Source of the DNA: Halichoerus grypus
Taxonomy: Eukaryota > Chordata > Mammalia > Carnivora > Phocidae
Reading direction: 5' to 3'
DNA length: 64,000 nt
Assembly: GCF_964656455.1 (NCBI RefSeq)
Contig: NC_135718.1
Location: 24,192,449-24,256,448, forward strand
A program made the translations under genes and the position numbers. The stretch's first letter is position 1; the number at the start of each line of letters is the position of its first letter. This document shows, piece after piece, positions 44,338 to 55,545 of this stretch. The notes under the pieces are model-generated. The model was not told the origin of the DNA. It saw only the letters and a list, made by a program, of their open reading frames with translations, and did no database searches.

Positions 44338-44530
44338 CCAGTCTTGGTGTGGGATCCATGCTCTGCCACTTACTCTCTGTGTGGTCCTTAGAGAAGAGGC
44401 TGAGCCTCTGGCGCCTCAGTGTCCTCATCTGGAAAATGAAGCCAATATCATTTCTTTCACTAGATTGTTTTGAGAATTAGATGAAAGGTATCTTCTGCCA
44501 GGTACACAGAAAGCCCTCAGCATGCATGAG
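44338..44530 (-). repeat. MIR, antisense
   Basis: CATGCTCTGCCACTTACTC, CTCAGTGTCCTCATCTGG, AGATTGTTTTGAGAATTAG and GTACACAGAAAGCCCTCAG follow reversed MIR. Confidence 0.85.
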
Positions 44531-44959
44531 GTCACTTCCATCCTGGTTTGTTTCTGAGCAAACCAGGTCATTTGCCACCAGAGTAGGAAAATGCCATGTC
44601 CCGAGAGGGAGCATGTCACTTTTTTAGTGATGACAACTTGAAGCTTACAAAATAAAGGGCAACCTCACCAGGTCTCTCACTGATGTAGAGATGAAAGCCC
44701 AGAGCATTCCCTGAGTGCTGGTGTTTGCTTTATGTGGACACGCATTGACAGCCTCAGCAATGGAAAGATCACAGGTCCATCAAGTCCATTTTGCCTGGTG
44801 TGTGATCCTATCCACTTGTCTCTTTTCATTTCAGGGTCTGTCTCTGCCGGTCCCGCCTGCAGGCGCATGCACTCCCCCTTCCTTCTGCTACTTCTGTCAG
44901 GGGCATCATCCCCTCTTGGTCTCAGAGGCTGAAAGAGCTCTCAGGCAAACCATTTTAGC

Positions 44960-44992
44960 TGCTGATCCCAGTGGATTTTCTGGGGATCAGCA
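44960..44992. repeat. Strong hairpin with one bulge
   Basis: TGCTGATCCCAG (44960-44971) pairs with CTGGGGATCAGCA (44980-44992) across an 8-nt loop, leaving one bulged G. Confidence 0.8.
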
Positions 44993-45239
44993 ATTCCCCA
45001 GATTGGAAGTAGCTACCAGCCCGAGGTGCTTCAAATGAGACCAAGAACAGGGACTCAACTAGATTGTAAGATGCCTCAGGGCAAATGGGACAGCTATAGC
45101 GTCAGCACCTGAGAGAGTTCCTGGAACCCTCCCACCCCCATTCCGGGTACACAATGGTGGAGCATATGATCAATCACCCAATCCATGATCTGGCATTTAT
45201 CACAACTTGTCTCCTATCCAACCCTACAAATTACTCTCT

Positions 45240-45545
45240 CATGGGCTTTGCACTGTGCTAAATATTGTGAGAGATGGAAAGACAAGAGATACAAAGTTCC
45301 TGACCTAAGGCACTTTCAGGGCAGGAAGAGAGATTAATATTTATACAACTACCTTTGGTGAAAATTGGAAATGGTCTGACTTAACACCAGGCTGGACACA
45401 TTCTACCTAATGTTTCATGTGAGTCTCGCAGTAACCCTGCAAGGTTGACATATAATTGTAATAAGTGATTTCCAAACTGGGATGAACTAGAGGATTACCC
45501 TCCATGAAAATTTTTAGAAGAGGTGATATTTGAGCTGGCTTATTT
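45240..45545. repeat. L2 (antisense) and MIR (sense) fragments
   Basis: 45250-45345 (GCACTGTGCTAAATATTGTG and nearby) is reversed L2. 45390-45465 (GAGTCTCGCAGTAACCC) is MIR-like. 45515-45540 (AGGTGATATTTGAGCTGG) is L2-like again. Confidence 0.5.
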
Positions 45546-45805
45546 TAGTAGATACATTGTATCAGTCTCTTACTCTTTCTGCCTTCCTCTTTCCTATTTA
45601 AGGATCCTTCTGATTACATTGCATCCAGCCAGATAACTCCAAGATAATCTCTTTATCTTCAGCTCAGCTGATTACAACCTTATTTCCATTTATGCTGTCT
45701 TAATTCCCCTGCATCATGTAACCTAACATAGTCACAAGCTCCAGGCATTAGTAGATGGACATCTTTGGGAGGTCACTACTCTGCCTACCACTCCAGGGTA
45801 AAGAG
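45546..45805 (-). repeat. MLT1-type LTR fragment, antisense
   Basis: TTAAGGATCCTTCTGATTAC, CCAGATAACTCCAAGATAATC, CTCCAGGCATTAGTAGATGG and GGGAGGTCACTACTCTGCC read as the reverse of an MLT1 5' half. Confidence 0.65.
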
Positions 45806-47574
45806 TTTCTACTCTACTCAGCAAATAGCACAGAGATGTCTAAGTGCTTGAGCAGGTGAATGATTTGTTGACACCCATATTCTAGAAACAAAATTGTCCA
45901 GAATATGAAGAGTGGATTAGTGAAGAGGAAAAACAGGGAGGCCAGTGAAAAGGATGCTGCAATAGTTGAAACCTAAGAGATAAAAGATCTGAACAGAGGC
46001 AATGACAATGGGAAAGAAAAGAAGGAGAAAAAAAAAAAAAACTATGAAAATTGTTGCTAAGAATTGCAAATGGGGCACAATAGAAAAGAATGGAGTCAAA
46101 GATGCCTCAGAGGTCTCCCAGAAGTTAGTGTGCTTCATTGTAATTTGAAGGTGTGCACTTGAATCCAGCTCCAACACTTATAAGAGGACCATCTTGCATG
46201 CCTCCATAACCTAACACCCATTTCATGCCCCAGGTTGGTTGTATGAGTTTCCAACCTAATTACCTGAATCTATGCATCCTCCCTTTCTTTGGATACATGC
46301 TCATGGCCAAAGTTCTTCCTCCACCCACTCTTGCTCTTGTCCCTCTACCTAAGAGATGGATGGTCATGTTTGTTATTGCCTGACCAACTGCCTGAACTTC
46401 TAAGAATTTCTCTCCCGAGATGAACATTTCTTGGCCTCACCCATGTATCTGGTCACCTCTTGAGCACATTCACAAACCACATGCTTGGATCTCACTTGTG
46501 GGTTGCCCAGATTCCCATGTTCTTCCTGAGTTGATTTTGTTCTAGATCCTGACCCAGAATGGCTGAGAATTGGGCCATGGCAGCCACATCTAAGACATAA
46601 CAGATGAAGGGCTGCCCCATTCATGTGGTAGGGAGTGGGGAGGGGGAATAGATTTTAATCTGTTCAAGCTCTTAGACAAGCGCTTAGTCAGTGTCCAGAG
46701 GTCTGTACCATATATCCTAGCAAAAGGACCATCCATTCAAGCAAGAGAGTGCTCATAAATCCCAGACATTCTAATGTAAAGGTAGAGAATATTGAGTGTG
46801 TAATCAGGACCACACCATACCTAGAGAACTGCTCCCCTCTGGTCTTTTGTAGTTGCCAGCATTCCCCTAGCAGCGAAACCAATGCTCCCACTAGAAAGTT
46901 ATCTGGATTGCCTAAAATAACACAAGCCTAGACTTTGTCTCCATATAACTCCTTGGAAAGGAGCAGAACCTCCAGCGGCTGATGGTGGATGATTTAAGAG
47001 CCGTCTCTCATGTAGCCTAGGACACAATAACAAAGAACACATAATTTATTTGTATTGATCCACCAGCACACATTTGATCATATCTCCTTATCCTTCCTTT
47101 TGCTAAGAATCCATGGCCACAGTCCTGAGAAATTTATCTTTTGTAAAATATCTCTGTAAAAAATAAGTTCCTCACATATCTTAGCTACAGCAAAAGAGTC
47201 CAGCCAGGAAGACTTGCCAAGGAAAAGGGGAAAGGGAGCCGGCAGCCCTTCTTATATACTGACTCTGGTCTAAACAATCTCCCTCCATGATATGAAGCAG
47301 AAAAGTGTGCATGGGAACTGAAGCCTCAGTTTTCAGATAGGGACTGTCAGATACAGAAACAGAAACTGGGGACAGATCAGATTCCTGCTCTAGAGGAATA
47401 AAGAGCACAGAGGAGCTGGTCAGATTCTGAGACAAAGAGAAGAAATAGAATATGTGCTGCCGAAGCGAGCACACAAAGAGAAGAAATAGAAAGTGGGGAA
47501 CAGAAATAAGTTTGGACCTCATGACAGACCGAGATGGCATTAAAATGCCCAGGTGTTCACTACTGTTTCCATTT
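45806..47574. other. Unique intronic sequence
   Basis: A run of A at 46029-46041. A 19-bp exact repeat is listed separately. No gene or other repeat recognised. Confidence 0.4.
47432..47491. repeat. 19-bp exact direct repeat
   Basis: ACAAAGAGAAGAAATAGAA at 47432-47450 and again at 47473-47491, 41 bases apart. Confidence 0.9.
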
Positions 47575-47690
47575 AACCTTGAATGAATAACCTTCTTGTA
47601 TTGAGCATCTACTATGTACTTGGCTCTGCTCCAGAAGCTAGAATAGGTTAGACATAGGTTCTTCTCTCCAGAGATTCTCAATCTAACTGC
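47575..47690 (-). repeat. L2 3' end, antisense
   Basis: GTATTGAGCATCTACTATG, TGGCTCTGCTCCAGAAGC and CTCCAGAGATTCTCAATC match reversed L2. Confidence 0.6.
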
Positions 47691-47693
47691 GGC

Positions 47694-47713
47694 GGGGGGG
47701 GGGGGGGGGGGGG
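47694..47713. repeat. G20 homopolymer
   Basis: Twenty consecutive G on the plus strand, preceded by GCGGC. The 182-codon minus-strand open frame starts through it (a proline run) and is not credible. Confidence 0.85.
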
Positions 47714-48254
47714 TCAGACAGATAAACAAATATTTAATGTGATTTCTGAACTAACAAGGGTTCTTAACTGCACTAACTCAAGGACTCTGGTGACACTTAT
47801 AATCCCAAGGTGTAGAGTCCAGAACAGAACAGAAAACAGTGGAGAAGAAGAAATGGCTTTGCATTTTCACAAGGCTGATCAACGGGTCGGCACAGGGACT
47901 TTAAACCTGATGTGCTGAACGTGCTGACTGATCACGCAGAACAGAGCCATTGGCTTTGAAACAGCTGTATCCCTTAGTGTCCCACAAAGATGTGGTAGTA
48001 ACAGGATCCCCACCTTTAGCCTGTTTAGTGGCCCTTGGCATTAAGGAGACTGATCTAGAAGACCCCAAAAGGAACATAAACCCTCCCTTCTGTCATATAT
48101 TCTCCACTCCCTGTTTCTCTCTGCCTGCCAGAATCCCCCCACCCACTCTTCAAGTATCAGCTCAAGCCTGCCACCCCTGGCAGAATCATCCATTACCCCA
48201 GTCCACACGCATCTCTCCATCTGTGGCCAAGTTATTTCTCACTATATCCCATCT
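47714..48254. other. Unique or weakly L2-like intronic sequence
   Basis: 48100-48250 is pyrimidine-rich and resembles L2 sense ORF weakly. Nothing else seen. Confidence 0.35.
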
Positions 48255-48763
48255 CACATGCTTATCTCACAACTTGACCTTGACACTCCTTCCATTGAGT
48301 GGTGGAGTTCCTATCCCTCCCTTTGAAAGTGGACAGATCTTTGTTACCGCCCCAACCAATAGCAGGTGGGGAAGTGGTACTAAGTGACTTCCAAGGCTAT
48401 ATTGTGTGCCCTTGGGATTGTCAATCTCAGGTCCAAATGCCACACATGAGGAAGCACAACCCAGCCCACAACAGGACAGACCACATGCAGGGGCCACAGT
48501 GTTGCAGCCCACAGCCCAGCTGAGGACCCAGCCAAGAGGAAGCATCAGTCACCGGACATGAGGGAAGACAGTCTCCGCTGACTACAGCCCCAGCCAACGA
48601 GTCAGTCTCGGCTTTGACTCATTCAGCTGAGGCTCCAGACATTGCATACCTCATGCCCTATCAAACTCCTTGACCCACAAAGAATCCAAGAACATAATAA
48701 AATGTTCTTCTTTTGCATCACCAAGTTTTGGAGGGGTTTGTTATGCAGAAAAGTTACCTAGAA
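48255..48763 (+). repeat. MLT1-type (ERVL-MaLR) LTR
   Basis: GATCTTTGTTACCGCCCCAAC, GACTTCCAAGGCTATATTG, GACTACAGCCCCAGCCAACG and CACCAAGTTTTGGAGGGG with TTTGTTATGCAGAAAAG follow a MaLR LTR to its 3' end. Confidence 0.75.
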
Positions 48764-48999
48764 CACCATCCAAAAAACACATGCAGCATTTAAGGCAGAC
48801 AGTCATTAGGCATATGGAATTATGTTTATAATGATTTGATTCATGAAGCCTTAACCTCCACAGGTGGAATGTATACTCCTTGAAAGAACGCATTAGGACT
48901 TCACAGGCATCTTCCTGCGGGTGTCCTAAATACCACATGCCCTGCAGAGTATTCATCAAGGAACCCCTCTGACCTACACCCTCCTTGAGGAATGCCACA

Positions 49000-49425
49000 T
49001 CCCAAAGACAGCACGATCATCCCCTCAGCTGTCCAAGCCAAACATCCAGGAATCCTGCTATATTCCCCCCCACACCACATACAACCCCACCCTACTCTTC
49101 CGCCCCTGATGTTCATCTCCCACCCTTCTATGCAGGCCCACCCTTCCTCCCCAAGTTTCAAACCCCCATCCTCTCTCATGAGCACTATTGCAACTGCCTC
49201 CTTCTGGTCTCCCTGCCTCTAGTCCACAAGCCTCTGTTCTGCAAAGGGCCAGGCTGCCTTCCTAACATCCAAATACGATACGCCATTCTCAAACTCCTCC
49301 CTGACTCCCTACTGCCTCCAGGGTAGAATCTACAGTGACTGCCAAGGCACAAGGGCCTTGTCCACCTGGCCCTGACCCAGATCTCTATGTCTCTATCCTT
49401 ATTTCCTGTCACCAGCCCTTCCCCT
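49000..49425 (+). repeat. L2 internal fragment
   Basis: TGCAACTGCCTCCTTCTGG, CTCCCTGCCTCTAGTCCAC and GGCCTTGTCCACCTGGCCC follow the 3' part of the L2 ORF, sense. Confidence 0.65.
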
Positions 49426-49555
49426 TGGGTTCTATTTTCTGGGTTACTCATCTGAACCAAAGAACAGAGAACCTGATTTGAGTGACTTTTTTCAATTCTC
49501 CTCACAATGATGCATAACCAGAGCATTCAGGCTTAATTTATTCATTCTCATATTC

Positions 49556-49600
49556 TCTGTCTCTCTCTCTCTCTGTCTCTGTCTTTTCTCTTGGCTGATG
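49556..49600. repeat. (TC)n-rich tract
   Basis: CTCTGTCTCTCTCTCTCTCTG and related repeats. Confidence 0.8.
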
Positions 49601-49625
49601 ATCTTGTAGAAGCCTCTCTAGAGTC

Positions 49626-49860
49626 TAGAGCTGTGCTTTCCAATGCCATACCCATTAGCTACACATGCCTATTTAAATTTAAATAATTAAATAAATAAAT
49701 AAAATTAAGTAAATAAAAATTAATAACTCAGTTCCTCAGTCACACTAGTCACATTCCACACACTCAGCAGTCACATGTGGCTGGCGACTAACATGCTGGA
49801 CACAGCAGATCACAGAACACTTCTATCCTTGCACAAAATTCTGTTGAATAGTGCTGATCC
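49626..49860 (+). repeat. Palindromic DNA-transposon fossil, family unassigned
   Basis: GAGCTGTGCTTTCCAATGCC at the left and CTGTTGAATAGTGCTGATC at the right are roughly complementary ends. The inside has TAAATTTAAATAATTAAATAAA, then TTCCTCAGTCACACTAGTC and GTCACATGTGGCTGG, a well-known dispersed mammalian element whose name I am not sure of. Confidence 0.65.
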
Positions 49861-50029
49861 CAAGATTCTCAACTAAGAGTTATTCTTGAAATATAGTTCC
49901 CTATTTTATCACCGAAAAGGCAGACTTTAAATCCCCATTACTTGTGTAGTGGAGAGCTAGCTTCTCCGTGCTGCCCAGAATCCTTGCCCTCTCCTTCTGG
50001 GAACAATATCCCTTTGGGGAACCAGTTTC

Positions 50030-50565
50030 TCCCCATGATGAGCCATATGGTTCAGGTGGCATGAACCACAGAACTGACCCTATCCTCAGCTTGAGGAGCT
50101 GGCTGTATTTATCCCAAGCCAATCATCCACCCCAGCCCTATGGTATAGTGATGGGTTCAGGGAAAAACGTGTTACCAAAATGGAATCAATGACAACCAAG
50201 ATGAGTCTTGCTGGGGCTTCTGGGAAATCGAAGCATCCCCTTCCTTCCTCAGGAAACATCAGAAGAGACCAATGTCTTCTAAATAATATGGACTGAGGGT
50301 GTGAGTTCTAGGATACTCTGACCATTTTGCTATCTTGAAAGGAGAGCCTGAAGTTGCTGAGGGAACACAATGTGGAACCTGAGGGTGCAGTCAACACTGC
50401 ATAAACCAGACTAGAAATACTACAGGAATGTAAGCTCTTGATGATAGCATTTGAGCTGCTGGAGCAAGCCTGACCTGAAGCTACTAACCTCTAGTCTTTT
50501 ACGTCAAATCAGCCAATAAATTCTTTCTGTCTCAGTTCATCCGTGTTCTTAACTGTTACACCTGA
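50030..50565 (+). repeat. Probable old LTR or DNA-transposon repeat, unassigned
   Basis: GGAGCAAGCCTGACCTGAAG, CAGCCAATAAATTC and TTCTGTCTCAGTTCATCC resemble the 3' end of a widespread mammalian repeat. Boundaries are uncertain. Confidence 0.4.
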
Positions 50566-50574
50566 GCTACTCCA

Positions 50575-50860
50575 GCCACCCTCTAGGCCTTGGGTCAAAG
50601 TCAGCTCCTCCACAAGGCCTACCCTGACTTCTCCGGACAGACTGCCACTCCTTCTTTGATACGACCTGGATGCATCCTAGCATTACAGCAACTTCTTACT
50701 GAATTGGGATGTTAATATTTTTTATCTTCTTATGACCCTGTGGAATCCTTGACAGCAAGTTTTGAGCCTCTTGATCTTTCTTACAAAGTAGTAAATAAGC
50801 AAACACAACCCTACCTGATACATACTAGATTCTTCTAAGTATCTGTTAATAAGTAAATAT
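50575..50860 (+). repeat. L2 3' end
   Basis: CTCCTCCACAAGGCCTACCC, then a CTTCTCCGGACAGAC region and GACAGCAAGTTTTGAGCC, in L2 sense order. Confidence 0.6.
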
Positions 50861-50884
50861 TTATAGGATAAATAGTAGCCAATT

Positions 50885-51090
50885 GATAAATTTCAGTTAA
50901 TAACAGTAATGGTAGTAGGACTACAAGTCAACATCCACCTCCACTACCTCATTTCACCCTCAGAGCAATCCTGTGAAATGTCCCAACCATTATTCCCTTT
51001 TCTTTTAGCGATCAACCAGAGTCTTGGGAAGATTATGTAACTAAGCAAAGTCCCACGACACATAAATGACAGCACTTGTTATATTCGAAC
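50885..51090 (+). repeat. MIR, sense
   Basis: GTTAATAACAGTAATGGTAG, CCTCAGAGCAATCCTGTG and ATTATGTAACTAAGCAAAG follow MIR. Confidence 0.7.
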
Positions 51091-51755
51091 TAAAAAATGT
51101 GGCTGTTCCCTCCCAGTGTTTCATATCCCACCTCCCCCCTGATTAAGGGTATCAACGAATTCAGCAATTTCGGCATCACGGCAGCTTGGTGTATACTAAA
51201 TTCTCTGCTGGCTAAGCCTCTGTAACGTTAAGTTCAAAGTCACCCAAACAAAATCTTCAAGATGGAACCACAAACTCAACCTCAAGCCAACTGCTTCTTC
51301 TAAGCTCAGTGGTTAAGGAGGACACAGGAAACTGCAGGTCGGGCATGATGGCGGCCGCACGAGTGAGGTCAGCTCCCTGGGAGCAAGGACCTTGACACCT
51401 CCTTCTACAGTCTCCTCCCACCTCTCTGCTTTCCTGACACCCAGGCCCCACTTCCACAGTTTGAGTCACACTTCACTTTCAGTTTCTGCCTCCAGGCCAC
51501 CTACCTGCCAGGGCTTGGATGGCAGGCTCTAGTTTTTCTTCTAAAATTGGAACTTTGACTCAAAAGAGTAGGTTCCGTGTGGGTCACAGGTGATCTGGGG
51601 AAAGGGAAGGAACACACAACCCCATCTCCCACCACCCAGGACATGAAGGGTCCAGGTAGACAGTATGGGGTACGCTTCTACTCCATACAGTTAAGCCCAG
51701 AATTATAGGAGAGGGATCATTCAACCAACCAGCACGTACCCAGTACCTAAAATAT
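51091..51755. other. Unique intronic sequence
   Basis: GGCGGCCGCACG at 51351 contains an isolated NotI-like site, unusual for this CpG-poor window. No gene seen. Confidence 0.4.
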
Positions 51756-51994
51756 GGGGTGCCTGGGTGGCTCAGTCATTAAGCATCTGCCTTCAGCTTA
51801 GGTCATGATCCCAGGGTCCTGGGATCGAGCCCTGCATCGGGCTCCCTGCTCAGTGGGGAGCCTGCTTCTCCCTCTCCCACTCCCCCTGCTTGTGTTCCCT
51901 CTGTGTCTCTCTCTGACAAATAAATAAATAAAATCTTAAAAAAAAAATCATTTAAAAAAAATAATAATAAAATAAAATAAAAAATAAAATAAAA
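51756..51994 (+). mobile_element. CAN-SINE, young subfamily (CAGTCATTAAG head)
   Basis: Head GGTGCCTGGGTGGCTCAGTC-ATTAAG lacks bases present in older copies. Clean body, then an expanded A, TAA and AAAAT tail to 51994. Target duplication is short or unclear. Confidence 0.93.
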
Positions 51995-52145
51995 TGTGCC
52001 AAGGGCTTCTCGGGTATTGTGGACATATGAGGGGTTAGATGGAGCACCTACTGAGATAGGTAAGTGAGGGGGAGGCTGAGGGCAGGAGGATATGGTGGGG
52101 TAGGGTCAGAGAGAGAAAGTGAGATGGAGATACAGTTGTATATAG

Positions 52146-52175
52146 TGTGTGTGTGTGTGTGTGTGTGTGTGTACA
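52146..52175. repeat. (GT)n microsatellite
   Basis: About 13 GT units flanked by TATA sequences. Confidence 0.92.
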
Positions 52176-52202
52176 TATATACAACATACACATGCAACAG
52201 GT

Positions 52203-52300
52203 AAGAACCTCTCTAAGTGTGGTTCGTGGAATACAGGAATCAGACTCATTTAAGGAATTTATTAAAAAATGTAGATTCTAGTTCCTCCCCTTCGTGCACT
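52203..52300 (+). repeat. MER5-like DNA transposon fossil
   Basis: GAACCTCTCTAAGTGTGGTTC, then CAGACTCATTTAAGGAATTT and AAATGTAGATTCTAG resemble the MER5A start. Confidence 0.55.
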
Positions 52301-53090
52301 GAAAGCTGAGCCCAGAGGTGGTCTGCCCTCCGAAACTGCACTGGGCCCACCAGCTGTTCAAGACCCCTGTTCCCGAGAGACCAGAATCATCTGCGGGAAC
52401 CTCCAGAGGAGGCCGGATGGCGCAACCGCCTCCTGGAAAGCTAGGTTTACTTCCACAACTCCGGCGACTCCAGCTAATCAAGAACTCCACGAGCAGTCCC
52501 TCCAGGAGTATTGTCTGCAGAGAGGTGGCAGGGGGCACAGGACACACAGGACTAGGGCTAAGGTAACAGGAGCCACAGAGCATCTGCTGATGACTCCCAG
52601 ATGTTTATTCCCAGCTGACCCAGAACAAGAATGAACCCCCACTTTAAGGGCCTTTTGCAATGAGATCTCTGGGTCAGCAGGAGCCCAGCTTCCTTTTTAC
52701 TTATGAGCATCACTCGAATTCTCCAGTAGCCTCTGATGACCCCAGCCCCGAGCAGCATGAGGTACAGCATGAATAACATCGCATCCAAGGTGGGACACCC
52801 AGCTGCCTGGTACAGCATGATACAGACACCGGGGCCTACAGGCCACCACGGACAGGACATTCTTGTGCAAGGCCTGCGTAGGAGAGCCCCCACTGGGTGC
52901 TGAGGGCGGCGGGGCTCCAGGCACGTGGGAAATTCTTAGCAAACCTTTGTTGGCTGGATGCATGCAAGAACAAAGCAACCTTTTAAAAAAAGGAAAGAGC
53001 AAAGCACCTCTGAGCTCCTGGGGTATATCCCAGTGTATATACTATTTAACAGAGAAATGCCCTAGAGACTAAATGTCTAGTAGTTAAAGC
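52301..53090. other. Unique intronic sequence
   Basis: Relatively GC-rich but CpG-poor, with overlapping open frames up to 111 codons in both strands. No splice-flanked exon was found. Confidence 0.4.
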
Positions 53091-53310
53091 CCAAATCCTG
53101 AAAGCAAACAGCCCTGAATTCACATTCCAACACCACTTCCTATGTGGTCCCCCCAAAAGCCCCTCTCTCTACCTCTGTCCACAGGCACCCTGACCTCACA
53201 AGCCCACAGTAAGAAACAAAAAAGAAAACCATCTATCAAGAACTCAGTGGCTGGCACATAGAAAGAAACTGGGCAACATTAGCTGGTATTAGAATTAGCT
53301 CTGGAAGGTT
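53091..53310 (-). repeat. MIR, antisense
   Basis: CACTTCCTATGTGGTCCCC, a CTCTACCTCTGTCC region and CAGTGGCTGGCACATAG follow reversed MIR, divergent. Confidence 0.5.
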
Positions 53311-53424
53311 CCACTTCTCTTAAAAGATAGAGAGAAGGATGAGAGGTAAGTGGCAGGAGGTGGAAAGTAGAGAGGCCACTCTAAGTAGTACCAATCTGAT
53401 GGTCCCAACAACCCCCCAAAACCA

Positions 53425-53560
53425 GGTTCTGTTTTCCCCAGCATGCAGCTGTGGAAGCTCAGGCTCAGAGAGGCCAAGAAACCTCCATGAGTCACACAGT
53501 GCAGAGCTAGGATTCAAGTCCAGTTGGACCTCAAAGCCTCACTCTTTCCTCAACACAAGG
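53425..53560 (+). repeat. MIR 3' part
   Basis: CTCAGGCTCAGAGAGGCCAAG, GTCACACAGTGCAGAGC and AGGATTCAAGTCCAG follow sense MIR. Confidence 0.8.
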
Positions 53561-54129
53561 TGATTTATAAAAGCCTCTGGTGGGTCTGGAAGGTGACCGA
53601 GCAGAAGTCAATCCCTTCCTGGCCCATGGGCACAGCTAAGAATCCACTAAGCTCACAAACTTCCTGCACACGGGACCTGGGACAGGTATCATGAGTGTAA
53701 TGTGGAAATTCGCTGGGAAGGAAAGGACAAATAAAAGAGAAACAATTAGCAAAGTGATGCAGCTCAGTTCTATTCTTACTTATACAGGAAAGGATAACAC
53801 CTGGGTCTAAGACCCAAAGCTGTGCTTGTAGGTACCAGAGCAAGGATATCTGAAAGCAAAAGACAGGTAGTTTATCCATGAAGAAACATAGAGTGAACCA
53901 AGGCGGGACAACTACCCGGCGGCCCAACTTCAATAGAATATAGAAGAGCAAATTAACTCCTTTCTGAAATGCCAGGATGCAATTTGAATTAGTGAAAATT
54001 AATTCTGAAGTTATGAAGTCTAAAGAAACAAGTATCCTCTCTACTGTATGCTGGCCCAGGCCTACCAGGGAATATTCTAGCAGAATGACAAAGCTATTTA
54101 TGCCCATTACTCTGCTAATTTCACTTTGG
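53561..54129. other. Unique intronic sequence
   Basis: A 180-codon minus-strand open frame lies here without recognisable domain, splice sites or codon bias. Treated as chance. Confidence 0.4.
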
Positions 54130-54500
54130 GTAATATACTTTTATATTCCAAAGAAATCATTCAAAAGTAGAAAAGAAAAAAGCTATTTGTATGGAAATGT
54201 TCCTAACATTGCCATCCCTCACTGGGGGGGGGGGGGGGAGAGGGGGGGGCCAATTAAAGAACCTAAATACCCAACAGCACAGACATATTCGAGCAACTAA
54301 TAGGGTATTCTATGATGGATCCCACATTGTTCCTACAAATTGAACACTGAAGCTACATGCCTATATTAATACAGGGGGAAAATGTAGAAACATACTTAAG
54401 TCACAAATTAGAGCAAAGAGTATGCTGATGCTTATTATAGCTACATATAAATATGTATATCCACTGAGAAACCTGTTTGGTATTAATGAGATTATATTCT
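54130..54500 (+). repeat. Ancient L1 3' end fragment
   Basis: ATTCCAAAGAAATCATTC, ATTTGTATGGAAATGTTCC, AACCTAAATACCCAACAGC and ATAGGGTATTCTATGATGG resemble old L1 3' ends. Confidence 0.5.
54224..54249. repeat. G-rich run (G15 and G8)
   Basis: About 15 G, then AGAG, then eight G. G-quadruplex potential on the plus strand. Confidence 0.85.
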
Positions 54501-54779
54501 TTGAAGTTATATACATAATGAAAAACTGTTTTTGTTTTAGGTATTGACTTAGCCTAAGGGCCTACCTTTTAAAAAGTATGTCTGTTTAATATGTAATTGT
54601 AGCAATGCAAATATATACGCCTTTATATACAGTCATAAATGACAATTAAGAGAGAATAATATTTTTAAATGAATGATCATGACGAATCTACTTTGTATAT
54701 CAATTCCAAATCTTTAATTATTTATATTTAAATGTATCCAAGAATGTTATGTTACAGGATCCCCAACGGCTGACTTTCA
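54501..54779. other. AT-rich unique sequence
   Basis: May continue the L1 fragment; not assignable. Confidence 0.35.
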
Positions 54780-55020
54780 CATTGTTCTTCACTACTGTGG
54801 CTGGCCATTATTAATCGCTGTGTGGTTTACATGACGTATCAGCAATCATCCTGCACATACATCCTTCTTCTGCTAATACTATTTGTCTGTCCTGCCTCTT
54901 CCTTGAGTCTGCAAGCTTTTTGAAAATAGGGACTGTGTCTTCCCATTTCTTCCAAGTGTATCCACAGAGAGCATCTTTGAACTTATCATTCACAGACTGG
55001 GGCTCAATTAGGATTTAATG
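54780..55020 (+). repeat. L2 3' end
   Basis: GAGTCTGCAAGCTTTTTG, ATAGGGACTGTGTCTTCCC and CTGGGGCTCAATTAGG follow L2. Confidence 0.65.
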
Positions 55021-55189
55021 ATGAAGATAAAGAGAAAAGGAAAAATAATTATCAACCATATTTACAAGATATAATAATGCTGAAAGACTAAAAATAGGAG
55101 CTAGGTATGAATAATTAACTTGCTGTGTTTTATTTTGGCAAAGGTCTTGGAGCAAATGAAATATTCTCCATATTCACTAATTGATACGT

Positions 55190-55545
55190 CGGATCTACTA
55201 TGGGTGCTAGTGATACCAAGATGAATTAAACCCGGTCCCGTGCTTCCCCCAGAGTATTTCACATTTAGTGAGTTACATAGAGGAACATACAGTAGCCATA
55301 TAAAAAGAGTGCTTTTGATGGGCGTCAGCATGAAGTGCCGTCAGTAAAGAGAAGGCTCTCTCGGCAGGCTTCCGGGAGGAGGACTCATCCCTGAGTTGAG
55401 TCCTAAGAGGATGAAGCCATAAGGAGACAGTGGTTGGTGGAGGAACAGGAAGGGGGCTGCATTCCAGGCAAAGGGAACAATATCTACAAAGACAGAGGCA
55501 TGACGATCAGGAACAGCAAGAAGATCCCACACACAGGATTTGAGT
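55190..55545 (-). repeat. L2 3' region, antisense
   Basis: GGTGCTAGTGATACCAAGATG, AGGCTTCCGGGAGGAGG, CATTCCAGGCAAAGGGAAC and CAGGAACAGCAAGAAG follow reversed L2. Confidence 0.75.

Noticed and set aside
47181..47729. 182-codon minus-strand open frame
   Set aside because: Its start reads through the G20 run (proline stretch) and the rest covers an L2 fragment and unique intron. No recognisable family.
52301..53000. Possible exon or CpG island in GC-richer DNA
   Set aside because: CpG remains sparse and no frame is bounded by good splice sites.
53565..54107. 180-codon minus-strand open frame
   Set aside because: Hydrophobic and stop-free by chance; overlaps no splice signals and shows no domain.
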